64,000 nucleotides of DNA from Glebionis coronaria (taxonomy: Eukaryota > Streptophyta > Magnoliopsida > Asterales > Asteraceae), in assembly GCA_025667525.1 (NCBI GenBank), contig CM046876.1, positions 27,057,224 to 27,121,223 of the forward strand. Direction: 5' to 3'. The position numbers were made by a program, and so were the translations under genes. Shown piece after piece: positions 1 through 10,965 of this stretch. Position 1 is the first letter of the stretch. Each line of letters starts with the position of its first letter. A model generated the notes under the pieces. The model saw only the letters and a list, made by a program, of their open reading frames with translations. It was not told the DNA's origin and searched no databases.

Positions 1-1976
1 TGTGGAGTTGGTGGTTCAGGTATATGGGTTGATTGGACCGGGTATGGTGGTTAATGGGTGGGCTTTTGTTGGGTTAAAACCGGATGTGGGTTTGAGTTAT
101 GGCACATTTTGTCCCTAATCTTCACAAAAACATTCAAACAATGTTTGGCCAGATTTTGTATTGGCAAATTACAATTTGGCCCTTGTAATTTTTAAAAACA
201 TAGCATAAGGGCCGTTTTGGCATATTATTGAAACTAAAGGACCAATCTTGTAATTTTGGAGTTCTACATGGGTCAAAAGTGACAAGTCTTCAAACTTGAG
301 GGACCATTCTTGACAATCTTCAAACTTCAAGGACTTCTTTAAAAAAATAATGCTCGGGTCCGATTCTTTGTGTGGCTTCGTTTTCAATGTTTTTTTTTTG
401 CTTGTTTCTTTTGATCTTTTGTTGAAATCATGATATTCGTACCTAAAACGCACATTGAACAAATACAAGCATATTTTACGGTATTTTATCATATTTTTAC
501 TCATTTTAAGCCCGATTTAGACGATGAGACTATTTATAATTGCAGTCTCATCAGACAGCAATGACAAGTTTTAACAAACCTAACTTAAATGACTTCTACT
601 TAGACAGAAAATAACAAGCATGCCCAAATTAAAATTTTGCACTACAAATTTGAATTAAAAGCAAATTTTAAACTATCCCTAACCTAACAAATGTGTCTAC
701 AAATACTCAAACCCACAAAGAAATGCAAAGATTAGATTATACTCTAATCCAAACACCCCTTATGTCGACAAAATTTAAATTTACAAAGATAAAGTGAGAT
801 TTAAACAATATTAAGCACATTCAAAACTTGAAACATGAAAGTAAGTTGAAATTACACTAAATAAGCAAAGTAAGACAACAAATAAGCACATAAGCAGAAA
901 GAACATAAGCAAAATCCAGTAAGCATATAAATTTGACAAAAATAAGAAAAAATGAGGACGTTCAAAGCTCTAGATATTGACCTACTACCAGGCTACAAGA
1001 AGCTGGCGCAGCCTTTTCTCAGCTTATGAAGGCAAGAAATGAGCTTATTGTGAGTAGCTTATGTCTTGAATAAGACTACTAAGGAGATGATGCCTTCGAA
1101 TTATGAACCTGAAATAAAATGAAGCAAACCACAAGAACAATAAAAAGCACTAAAGGCTTATAAGCGAGATGAGTAATTTTACTCATATCATTTGTATCTA
1201 AAAACGAACAATAAATGCATATAATCAATGAAAAAGGCCTTGTATATGTTTGTTTGCTGTTTAATGTGTGTAGGTACCAAAGTTCGCAAAAACCGGCAAA
1301 AGCGACACGAGTTTGATGGAAAGATCAAGGAAGCCAATTCAAGTCCGTTTTTAGTGGATTTTAATTACTAAAGATTATTTGGTCTTATGGGTCCCACATT
1401 TGGACTAATGGGCTAAAAAGCCCATTAGAAAAACAAGTTTTCCATTATTTTAACCATAAGCCCAAAACATAAGCCCAATGTAAATTTACATGAGACGGAT
1501 TAAAAGGATTATGGGATACAAGCCCATTACCAATTCAAGTTAATATCTATGGACGATTTTATTTGGGCTTTGTAAATACCCATTAGGGTTATTTTTACTT
1601 GAAACCGGTAACAAGTTATAAACTATTTATTACTTTTGGTCAACACAAACGTTTACACACACCACACCCACTCACATATTCTCTTCGATATTTCCCAAGT
1701 TACTATCCCATCTTCTCTCTCACCTTTTCACCCAAAACAAAACCAGTCACAATTATTCACCCAAACCTAACCCTAGCAAAATAAAATTGGGGCTTTTATT
1801 TATTGAGGGTGCGTGGTTTACACGTAAAGGGGAATTAAATCCCATCTTTCTCGGATCATAGAAGATGGGGAGAAGCAGTGACGTGGCTACCATTCCTTCC
1901 ACCTGATTGGGTTAGACACATCACCCACCTCCACTTCTCCAATAAGAGGATGACAAGTCAGCAGTTAACAAGCACA
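1..1976. other. Intergenic DNA, no gene seen
   Basis: AT-rich sequence with short open frames only, all of low-complexity composition and without recognisable domains. The minus-strand 111-codon frame at 169-504 is rich in Lys, Ser and Phe and has no family features. Around 900-1150 and 3230-3310 the words ATAAGC and GCTTAT recur often, which suggests decayed repeats, but no ends can be defined. Confidence 0.5.
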
Positions 1977-2140
1977 ACTAGCACACATCCTTGCCAAGTT
2001 GGCAATATGTGTGCTAGTAAACCCATCTCAGTCATAGGATCAAGATGAGAGAGAAGAATGAAGAAATTAAAGGCCAAGATTCAAGATGCTTTCTCAACAA
2101 CCTTTATCAACAGGCTAGGGGTTTGCCTATAAAAACCCCC
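1879..2140 (+). promoter_or_regulatory. Promoter-like stretch with TATA box
   Basis: A TATA-box-like word (TATAAAAA, 2128-2135) lies between GGGGTTT (2118-2124) and AACCCCC, so it sits in a short inverted repeat. About 240 bases upstream is TGACGTGG (1879-1886), an as-1/ACGT-type motif. Adenine-rich AATAAATAAA words follow near 2245. No coding sequence follows, so this may be the promoter of a decayed LTR or other mobile element. No transcription evidence exists. Confidence 0.25.
1977..2018. repeat. Strong 42-nt hairpin
   Basis: Outer arms actagcacacat (1977-1988) and atgtgtgctagt (2007-2018) are perfect 12-bp complements. Inside them TTGCCAA and TTGGCAA pair as a further 7-bp stem around a single G. 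The outer and inner stems are separated only by CC on one side and TA-type bases on the other. It lies inside the promoter-like stretch just upstream of the TATA box. Confidence 0.75.
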
Positions 2141-3532
2141 AAAAAGAGATGTAAAATTATTCCAATTTTTCTTTTACTGTCATAATGTTAAAATAGTGGT
2201 AGGAATTTCTGTATTTTTTTATTAGTATTGTAATATTTTAATTGAATAAATAAAAGTTTAATTACGCATAATCTCTTTGTTTTGATCAACTTCTATTAAA
2301 GTTTTTACTAAAAGATTTCTCTATCTATTTGTTTTGTTATATCCTAATTTCTATTTTAATAAATTTTAATTAAAAGTTTTATTATATTTACTTTAAGTTT
2401 TAAAAATAATAAATAGTTTTAAAAAAAAATAAAAATTGTTTTAGTAATTTTAGAAAAGGTAAAATGAGTTTTTATATTAATTTAGACAAAAAAAATAGTT
2501 TTTAAAATAGATTTTGTTTTGTTAAAAAAAGTAATAGTTAATTTTTAAATAGTTTTATCTAATTTAGAGATTTAAAATAGTTTTTCTTTAATTATTTTTA
2601 ATAAAGTTTTTAATTAGCGTAAAAGTATTTTTAATTAAAGTTTTAAATAGATTATGAAATAGTTTGAATTTTAAATAGTTTGAATTTTCAAATGATTGTC
2701 TTTAGATTAGTTATCGGGGAATGACTCATGCACTTAGGATTTTAATTAATTAAAAATGGTAGGAGTATTTTTAGATTAAAAACCGAAAACTCATTCGAAT
2801 CAATTGTCCAAATCGAAACAAAAACGTTTCAAATTCACTCGATCTTCGTGTACAACGAACTTGGTTCATCATCGTGTTTAATTAAATCCGTCTTTGGTAA
2901 ATTTTAGTCTATTACTTTTTCCAATTTTCTATTTTACCCTATAACGTATCTAATTTATATACAATCAACGACACATCAATAAGCCAAGATTATTTGAAAT
3001 AAGCTGGCTTATTAGCTTTTGTAAAAAGAACAGACAAATTTGAAAACTTTGGAAAGAGAAATTTTTGCAAGTAAATAAATGACTGAAAAAATTAACACAA
3101 ACATATAAACTAAACACTCAAACTTATAGTCAGTATATGTCTAAGAGTACCTTATAAATTTATGGATCTCAAAAAAGCCTTTAACAAATTTCTTAGAAAA
3201 ACCTTTGATAAACAAGTAAATAAAAGTGTGCAAAATTTAACACCAAACAATATCCAGTTTGTAAGCTTATCTTGTCAAGATTGGCTTATAAGCGAGCTTA
3301 TATCTTGATGGATCTCAAAAACTCTTAACATTTTCTTGAAAGTATTTTTGATAGACAAAAAACTTAAATATGCATAAAGTAAATTTGCATAATATAAAAT
3401 GACAAGTATTTAAAATGACAGAATTATAAAAATGGAACTCAAATGATCATTCATTCATTTTGTATCAAAATTACAAGGATATAGAGAAAATTTGGAACAA
3501 ACTAAACATGTAAAAAACAAGTTACACGTGTT
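2019..3532. other. Very AT-rich intergenic DNA
   Basis: Apart from the TATA-like site near 2128, the stretch is dominated by TTTTAAAT and TAATTTT words (2150-2700). No frame, TIR or LTR boundary was recognised. Confidence 0.5.
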
Positions 3533-3540
3533 ATGCAGGT

Positions 3541-3815
3541 TAGGGCGAGCATTTTGGACAATCGACCGGAAAACGGACCGACATGACTGGACCGAATGTA
3601 TTTCGAACCTCGACTCATGGTTTTCGTCACATTCGTTCTTCGTTCCGCCCAGTATTCGTCCGATGCGGTTTGGTCTTATCAAAAATAAAAGCGGACTGGA
3701 TCAATGATTGAAACAGATTGGACCATATCGGTCCGGTCCTCAGTCCGGCGTTTTGGACTATTTTGGACTCAGTCTTGTTCGGTCCGGTTCGATTTTAAAC
3801 CAATCCTCACTTCTA
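3541..3815. mobile_element. hAT-like MITE, 275 bp
   Basis: The left end reads TAGGGCGAGCATTTTGG and the right end, reverse-complemented, reads TAGAAGTGAGGATTGG, giving imperfect terminal inverted repeats. It is flanked by ATGCAGGT (3533-3540) and ATGTAGGT (3816-3823), an 8-bp target duplication with one mismatch, the size expected for hAT elements. The interior is rich in GGTCCGG and CGGACCG words. There is no coding capacity; the open frames on both strands here (3492-3707 plus, 3455-3682 minus) are incidental. Confidence 0.75.
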
Positions 3816-3880
3816 ATGTAGGTGTGGATTATGGTTAAATTTATTGACACGATTAATAACGATACATATTTGGATAAAAC

Positions 3881-4207
3881 TAGGGATCAGGATTTCAACC
3901 ATAATACCAAAATCGAACCGGAACCGTACCAATTTCTGGTACCTGAATCTCGTTCGGTACAGTACTGGAACTACAAAATAATGTGAAAAAAATTCAGGAC
4001 CACTAATTCGGTACGGGACCGGTACCAAATCGGAAAATTCCCGAAAAATCAGAAAAAACTCGATTTCCCGGTACCAGTACCGATACAGATACCGATATAA
4101 GAAACTCGTTCGGTACATACCGGTACCACTAATTTATGTTCGGGAAATAATCGGTACCACTAATTCGGTACGGGTTAGGTACGAAACCGATACCTTGATC
4201 ATCACTA
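3881..4207. mobile_element. hAT-like MITE, 327 bp
   Basis: Ends are TAGGGATCAGGATTTC on the left and, reverse-complemented, TAGTGATGATCAAGG on the right. Flanks GATAAAAC (3873-3880) and AATATAAC (4208-4215) match at six of eight positions and look like an aged 8-bp target duplication. The body consists of GGTACCGG-type words in both orientations, including a partly repeated GGTACCACTAATTCGGTAC unit near 4120-4175. Non-coding. Confidence 0.6.
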
Positions 4208-4960
4208 AATATAACTTATAATAACATGTGAACCTGAAAACCTGAACATATTAACACGACTCGATGTCGCCCTTAATAAAAACAATAAAGATTATATTAG
4301 GTGACAATTTGGCACAAACCATCTTGGTCTTCGTAAAGCCCTGATCATAACCATACAGTTCTTATCATAAGAAGAATACTTTTATTCTTAAAAACAGATT
4401 AAAAAAATGACAATAAAGGAGTATTCTTCGATTATCAACCACCCTTCTTTACCTGTGCTGTCACCACCATCTTTTTTAACTTTGATTTGGTTGATTTCAA
4501 ATCAAGTTTTTCAATAATGTTCTTATTTCTAAATATATAAAAAGAAGTAAGATGCTTCACAAAGGTTTTCTCACCCTAAAATGTGTAAAGAGGGTCATTA
4601 TTGTCATACTCACCCACCTGTTTCTTTCTTCTACTAAATGTGAATAAAAAATTTGTTACTGAATTTATGGTTTTAGTTTTCAAACATTGTGATTTTTTTA
4701 TAGAATATTTGAAATGAAGTTACTAAAATTAATGAGGAATTTGGGTGCCAAATTTATATAAAAAATAGCTAGGTTAAACATGAAATTGAAGTTTAGATGG
4801 GATTTTCTGGATAAGAAAATAGTTTAAAATAAGAGCAATTCTCAAAATACCCCTTTTTTAAAAGCAAATTCTTAAAATACCTCTAAATTTTATTTTTTTC
4901 GTAAATGCCCCTAGACATCTGATGCATCTTCTCACCATATGGTGACATGTGTCCAACACA
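4208..4960. other. Intergenic DNA, no gene seen
   Basis: AT-rich sequence without a plausible frame. Near 4932-4943 there is a perfect 12-bp palindrome (CACCATATGGTG). Part of 4545-4640 recurs in diverged form at about 5895-5990, so at least one old duplication is present. Confidence 0.4.
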
Positions 4961-4967
4961 GTAACAG

Positions 4968-5075
4968 GATGCCTCGGATGCCTTGGATGCCTCGGGACAC
5001 GTGTCAAACTATTGTGCCTAGATGCCTCGGATGCTTCGGGGTAACTTGGATGCCTCGAATGTCTTGAGGTATTTT
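4968..5075. repeat. GATGCCTCG short tandem/dispersed repeat
   Basis: The word GATGCCTCG and close variants (GATGCCTTG, GATGCTTCG, AATGTCTTG) occur about seven times in roughly 100 bases, in two clusters separated by GACACGTGTC, itself a palindrome. No transposon ends were recognised around it. Confidence 0.6.
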
Positions 5076-5393
5076 CACCCACAACTTTTTTTGGAGGGCA
5101 TTTGAAGAAATAGCTTTTAAAATAAAGCTAATTGTATAACTACCACTAATATTGTCCAAAATTTTCATATTTGGAAAAAAATACTTTTTCCACAAATATA
5201 AACGGCCTATAACAAAAGAGTTTCATTTTTCATACTATAGGAATATGTGAAGAGTTGTTTTTTTCAGCACCATAATGGCTCATTGATCCCCTAATTCACC
5301 TCTTCCAAAAAGCATCCATTGCACCATAGAGAAACCAATTCTATCAAAATGAATGTATTTGTGTTCATCCTTGTGACAATTCTCTGTTTGCAA

Positions 5394-5838
5394 CAATGTT
5401 TTAAAACCCGGGTTTTTGATCGACCCGGTCGAGCGACCGGGTCACCGGTTTAACCGGTCGGACCGCCGGGTCGACCCGATTTTCTATAAAAAAATTATAT
5501 ATATATTTTCAATATTACGAAAAATATTTATATAAAAATCACGAATATTTCATATATTTGGCCTAACACCTATTTAGTAACAAATATAACATGTAAAAAC
5601 AAATTTACTTTGCAAATACATTATTTAAATCACGTAAAAACACGAAAAAAATAAAAAAAAACGAAAAAAATCAAAACCCGGTCGGGTCTCACGAACCGGT
5701 TCGAACCGGGTCGCTTCAAACACGGCGGGTTACACCGGGTTTCTAATATATAAGACCCGGGTTAATTTGACCCGTTTTTTAGGCAGGAACCGGTTCAACC
5801 AGTTGAACCGGGCGAGTCGACCCGGGTTTCAAAAATTG
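5394..5838. mobile_element. hAT MITE, 445 bp, perfect 8-bp TSD
   Basis: The element begins CAATGTTTTAAAACCCGGG and its right end, reverse-complemented, begins CAATTTTTGAAACCCGGG. It is flanked on both sides by GTTTGCAA (5386-5393 and 5839-5846), a perfect 8-bp duplication. Arms rich in ACCCGG and CCGGTT surround an AT-rich centre (about 5480-5660). The CARnGTTTnAAACCCGG style of terminus is, from memory, common in plant hAT MITEs. Non-coding. Confidence 0.85.
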
Positions 5839-5846
5839 GTTTGCAA

Positions 5847-6821
5847 GGTACTTATTTAAATAATTACATTTACCTCTTAGTTTGTACATTATACTTATTT
5901 AAAGAAGTAAGATGATTCGTAAAGGCTGTCTCAACCTAAATGTGTAAGATAGGCATACTCACCTACCTGTTTTTTTCTTCTACTAAATGTGAATAAAAAT
6001 TTCAATGATGATTTTATCAATTAGGAAATTTGAATAATTTGAGATTGAATAATTAGTCATAAAAGCATAACCATTATCAAGTAGGTCACATATGGTAAAT
6101 TTATCATATGCACAAAGGAACGAATTCCATAATCAAATTTAAAAAGTCCATTACTTGCTTTTTCACTACCCTCCACTCAATAAGTGGCAAAAAGTTACTG
6201 TATATCTATGATTCTTAACCTAAAATGTAAAAGGTTTAATCATTAAAAAAAACATGTGTTACTGAACTCATGATTTTGAGATATTTTTAATAGAAATTTT
6301 TGAAATCAAGTTTACTACAATGAGGAATTGAAGTGCCAAAATAAAAAAATAACTTTTTGATCTTATATGGTTTTAGTTTTCAAACTTCGTGATTTTTTAA
6401 TAGAACTGAACTTGAATCTCGTCGTCCAAAATCATAATGGTTACCGAACTGGTCTTGACAGTTCGTTTCTTTATGTTAATATAACATGAACATGATACTT
6501 CAATCTACTAGTACTAATTTTGGACTGACAATGCAAGCTAATAAGGTTGGGAACGGTGTCAAAGATTAACCCGACAAGGCTGCGTACAACCAATTTAAAA
6601 ACGCTCCCCCTCCTTGGATAACCTGAATCAGAAGAACCTCACCGTTTACTCGTTTGGCCATATAGCCTTACAGCCAAAGATCAATCAACATTTAGGTAAT
6701 AACAAATTTAAGGTTCACATCCAACTAACCTACTGACATCAAACAAACGAAAAATATACACCTTTGAAATATCCAATAAAGTCGAGACTGTGACAGGTTA
6801 TTCTCGCCTTATGTGTATCTT
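5847..6821. other. Intergenic DNA, no gene seen
   Basis: AT-rich. A diverged copy of 4545-4640 lies at about 5895-5990. No coding frame or element ends identified. Confidence 0.4.
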
Positions 6822-6920
6822 GTACTTTTATTTTTACTTTTACTTTTACTTCAAAATATATTTGTATTTATATGCTTTATGTAACTAAAGTTTTTTACTT
6901 TTACTTTTACTTTTATTCTC
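6822..6920. repeat. ACTTTT hexamer repeats and short duplication
   Basis: Two clusters of (ACTTTT)n at about 6822-6852 and 6897-6915 are associated with the duplicated phrase TTATTCTCGCCTTATGT (near 6800 and 6914). This looks like slippage plus a local duplication of about 110 bp. Confidence 0.6.
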
Positions 6921-7039
6921 GCCTTATGTAACTAAAGTTTCACCTTTATGTTGTGTAATTCAGTTTATTTGTATTTATCTCGCCTAGATTCGTTTATTGG
7001 TTTATTATTATAACCACCTTGGTTGTAATTCAATTTATT

Positions 7040-7361
7040 AGGCTGGTGGGAGTGGCTTCAAAGCTACTCGTGAGTTTAAGTAGCGCGTGAGTTTAAGTTT
7101 AAGTTTTGTGGGCCCAAGTGTTTTGATTTTTTTCGGTTAGATTTATTTGTGTGTATTTTTTGTGAGTGAGGTGTGTTTAAATAATAAAAAAATAAGTATG
7201 AAAGGTGAGTGTAGATGAGTTTGGATGAGTATCATTATCTTCGGTAGTGAGTTTCTGTGAGTTTGTTAAAAGTTGATGTGACGCTAACGTAAAACGAATG
7301 GATTTGCCTCCGCTCCACGCTAACGTAAAACGAATGGATTTGCCTCCACTCCCACCAGCCT
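7040..7361. mobile_element. TIR element (MITE-like), 322 bp
   Basis: The left terminus AGGCTGGTGGGAGTGG (7040-7055) is a perfect 16-bp inverted match to 7346-7361. Next to the right terminus a 36-bp unit is tandemly duplicated (7281-7316 and 7317-7352) with one difference. No clear target duplication was found, so the superfamily is open. Non-coding; the minus-strand frame at 7177-7461 runs out of the element and is not believed. Confidence 0.6.
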
Positions 7362-7534
7362 GAGGTGGCTCATAGTTTAAAAAAACCAGATTATAGTCCA
7401 TCGACCATATATGTAAACAATTGCATGTACGAATAAAAAAGGTCAAACAAAAGAAAATCACAAGAAATAAAAAATGTACATGTTTAATGCTTTGAAATGA
7501 TAATCTGTGCTATTGCTTTAGAAAATGATCATAT

Positions 7535-7855
7535 TGTTATGTAATAGTCTTTATTAGCATAAGTCGTGTTTAGGGATAGTTTCCTTAACTCCTAAATAGC
7601 TTATAGCAATAAGGTCGGTTGGTTGTGTCGAAGCCTAACCCGACCCGTAGTTGATGTAATAGTCGATGCCCCCCTCATCTCTATAAAAGGAGGTGAGGGG
7701 GGATAGAATTCATAACGTCATTCTTTCAATAACTAATCGAAGTAACGATTAGGGGTATTTACCTTGTGGGTTTTTCTATCGATTCGTCTGTGTGTGTTCT
7801 TCGATCGAGTATTCCGCATCTAGGTTAACCAGGGTTGTAGGGATTAAACCCTACA
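7535..7855 (+). repeat. 5' LTR of old Copia element
   Basis: Starts TGTTATG and ends CCCTACA, with TG...CA termini. It contains a TATA box (CTATAAAAGGAGG, near 7681) between CCCCCCTCA and TGAGGGGGG, and an ACGTCA motif about 30 bp downstream. It is related to the LTR at 27925-28259, with the shared block around AACCCGACCCGTAG. Confidence 0.9.
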
Positions 7856-7868
7856 AGAGACGACCAAG

Positions 7869-10626
7869 GAGACGACCGCCGCGGGGATCTGGAAAAAGTT
7901 AGGGACTTTATACATGCCAAAGTCATTAGCTAATCGTTTGTACTTGAAGAAAAAGTTATATACTTTTCAAATAGATCAAGGTAGGAGTAAGTCTGAACAT
8001 ATTGATGAGTTTTATAAGCTTGTAAGTGACTTAGCGGCTATAGATACTGCTATATCGGATGAAGATCAAGCATTATTATTACTCACATCTTTACCATCGT
8101 TTTACGATAATTTCGTGGAGACTTTGCTATATGGTCGGGATACTTTGAAGCTAGAAGACGTGCTCGCGACACTTAATTCTACGAACTTCAGAAGATGACG
8201 GAAGCCAAGGGTGATGGTGGTGAAGGGTTGTATATGAGGGATGATCTGGTTAGAGAGATATGGAGGAGAGTGCAAATAGTTCATGGTCAAAGTCACAAGG
8301 AAGGAGCGGTAGACTCATGTGTTATATATGTCAGTCTGAGGATCATTTGAAAAGGGATTGCCCCAGGTATAATCACAATAAATCTCCTGGTTTTGTCAGG
8401 AATAAAGATCAGGTGTCCGGTTCTAGAGCTGATGGGTATGGCAATGTTGATGTTATGATGGATATGAGTGTTGAACTTCTGGACTGGATCATGGATTCAG
8501 GGGGCTCATACCATATGACACATAGGAGAGATTACTTGGTTGATTTGAAGGAGTATGGCGGTGGTAATGTACTGCTAGGTGATGGTAAGGAATGTCGAGT
8601 ACGGGGGACATGTAAGGTTCGAGTACGAATGAGGGATGGAACAAGTTTCGTGTTGGACAACGTCACGTATGTTCCGGAATTAAGACGAAACTTGATATCG
8701 TTGGGTACTCTTGAAAAAGAGGGTTTTACCGTGAAGATTCAGTCGGGCAAGATCAAGGTTATAAAGGGTTCACTAATGGTACTATCAGGAACAAGAAGGG
8801 CTAATTGCGTATATACCCTGAACGGTCAGGCTATGACCGGGAAGACAACGAAGGGTAGGAAGCAGCTAGGAAAATTTCAGACTGAGTAGAAGGTCAAGAC
8901 GGGTATTGTTCTTGATTCTTGTAATTAGAAGTTTACAAAACAATGTATGAAGAGTGGGGTCGCCAAACATTTGGATGTTGCGTGGTTACAGCAGCAGTAT
9001 GGGTTGGTTGAGGAGACGAACGTGACATTCTTGGATAAGGTACGTTGTTTTCAGTCTGGTATGTCCATGGTTTTTTGGACAGAGGATACAACCATTTTTA
9101 CATATCTAGATAATAGGTCACCATCAGCAGTGATTGGATTCAAGAAGACTATAAATATGTTGGGGTTTTTTGGTTGGCTTGCTAATATTGAGAAAGGGGT
9201 GCTTGAACCGGTTAAGGTCAAGTGCATATTCTTGGGATACCATAAATGTATGAATGTTTATCAACTTTGGAGGTTAGATGACGTCAGTTCAAAGGGAATG
9301 CTTTACAGGAATATGGGTTTCAATGAAATTGGTCAATACAAGAAAACTTTCATTGGTGCTGGTGTATGTACAAGTTCAACGCATGTGTTGCAAGGAGTTG
9401 AGTTTGAGGTGGAATCTCAGGAGGATCATGCTTTTGAGGTGGAACCTCAGGGGAATGTTGATTATGTAGTTGTTCCAAAGGAAGTACAAACTCAAGATTT
9501 CATATACTATCATCTAGCACGTGATAGGGAGAAACACTTAGCATGGGAACTATTCTAGTATAGAAAAGATAGTAATGAAGCTGCTTTTGCAGTTGCTGAA
9601 GTGGAGAAGATTTATGTTCACGAGTCATTGATTTTTAATGATACAATTGCTTGTGAGGTTCTTTCGAAGTGGATGGCTGGATTGAAAGAAGAAATGGATA
9701 CTCGGCTAGATGTGCATGTGCTCAGCAACGGTTGCAGAAAAAGTAGTGACGACAGATACAGTTATTACTGGGAGAATACACCAGGTATGTTCATACATCT
9801 ATTTCTCTATATAGATTGTATGATATTTTCTTGCGGATGCAAGGCTGAGATCTCGGTTTCCAAGGGTTTGCTGGTTAAAGCAAAGGGAAATATACTTGGT
9901 ATTAAGATCATCAGGAATCAGAGTGGTAATACTCTGAGGGTGTCACAGTCCAGGTTTTACAACGGAAAGTTGGTACAAACTTTGTTGAAGGGACACTCCA
10001 TACTGTCGTTGGAGGATAGTCTATCAGGGGATTGTGATGTGGAAAATAATAGTAAGTGGTCATATATATATGCAGTTGGAAGCCAGGAGTATCAGGTGGT
10101 CTGCACGAGACCTGACATAGCATCTGCAGATGTAGGTATGTTTGATCGTGGATTACAGACATACGTACAAGTTTTTGTGGAATACGCCATGATAAGATCG
10201 ATCACTGTCATGGGTAGAACAGGGTACGGGTTGCTGATACATGGATGTGCGAGGAGCTGGGAAGCAAAGTTGCAGCACACGGAGGCTTTGTGGACAACTA
10301 AAATGGAGTATATGACACTTACATAGGTTGTGAAATGAACTATTTGGCTAAGGGGATACGTGGAAGAGTTAGGTGTAAAGCTTAACACTGTTGTAGTTAA
10401 TTGTGATAATCAGGGCGCGATTCATTTATCGCGGAATCATGTTTTTCATGATAGGACTAAGCACATCAATATGTGTTATCATTTTATCATATGAGTCTTG
10501 GATGCAAAGACGGTTGAAGTTCTGAAGGTGGATGCTGACCACAATGTTGCGGATGCCTTGACGAAGGTGATACCTAGACGCAAGTTACAACACTGCTTGG
10601 AGTTGCTAAGTGTTGGGATAGGCTAA
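7869..10626 (+). pseudogene. Copia gag-pol remnant with three large deletions
   Basis: Compared with the intact-length frame at 28787-32770, homology starts only at Gag codon ~75, just after the LTR. Retained parts are Gag (7914-8198), a complete CCHC knuckle (CYICQSEDHLKRDC, ~8320-8362) and the protease motif WIMDSGGSYHM (~8482). A second deletion removes the pre-integrase zinc finger and the first catalytic Asp of integrase. The frame resumes near 8862 and gives the integrase C-terminal part (8947-9558). A third deletion, near 9700, removes the N-terminal half of RT. The catalytic YVDD reads YIDC (~9808). RNase H follows with several stops and ends at 10624-10626. The protein products would be non-functional. 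Confidence 0.9.
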
Positions 10627-10646
10627 TATAAGCCTAAGGTGGAAAT

Positions 10647-10960
10647 TGTTATGTAATAGTCTTTATTAGCCTAAGTCGTGTCTAGGGATAGTTTCCTTAT
10701 CTCCTAAATAGCTTATAGAAATAAGGTCGGTTGGTTGTGTCGAAGCCCAACCCGACCCGTAGTCGATGTAATAGTCGGTTCCCCCTTATCTCTATAAAAA
10801 GAGGTGAGGGGGGATAGGATTCATAACGTCATTCTTGCAATAACTAATCGAAGTAACCATTATGAATATTTACCTTGTGGGTTTTTCTGTCGATTCGTCA
10901 ACGTGTGTTCTTCGATCGATTATTCCGCATCTAAGTTAACCAGGGTTGTAGGGATTAAAC
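10647..10960 (+). repeat. 3' LTR of old Copia element, 3'-truncated
   Basis: Starts TGTTATG directly after the purine-rich AAGGTGGAAAT tract and matches the 5' LTR at about 93%. The terminal CCTACA is missing or altered. The TATA-flanking inverted repeat is eroded here (CCCCCTTA against TGAGGGGGG). Confidence 0.85.
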
Positions 10961-10965
10961 CATAT

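Larger units (their letters stand above)
7535..10960 (+). mobile_element. Old Tnt1-like Copia element, internally deleted
   Basis: A 321-bp 5' LTR and ~314-bp 3' LTR flank decayed gag-pol remains. The pentamer CATAT occurs just before the 5' LTR (7530-7534) and just after GGGATTAAAC of the 3' LTR (10961-10965). If this is the target duplication, the last six LTR bases (CCTACA) were lost at the right end. The LTRs differ at about 22 of ~315 positions by hand count (~7%), so insertion is old. It is a diverged relative of the element at 27925-33125. The primer-binding site and much of the coding region are gone, so it cannot be autonomous. Confidence 0.9.

Noticed and set aside
169..504. 111-codon minus-strand frame at the window start
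   Set aside because: Low-complexity composition, no motif, AT-rich context; likely by chance.
1879..2140. Resemblance of the TGACG motif plus TATA layout to pararetrovirus promoters
   Set aside because: No primer site, coat or polymerase remains nearby, and the motifs are common in plant promoters and LTRs.
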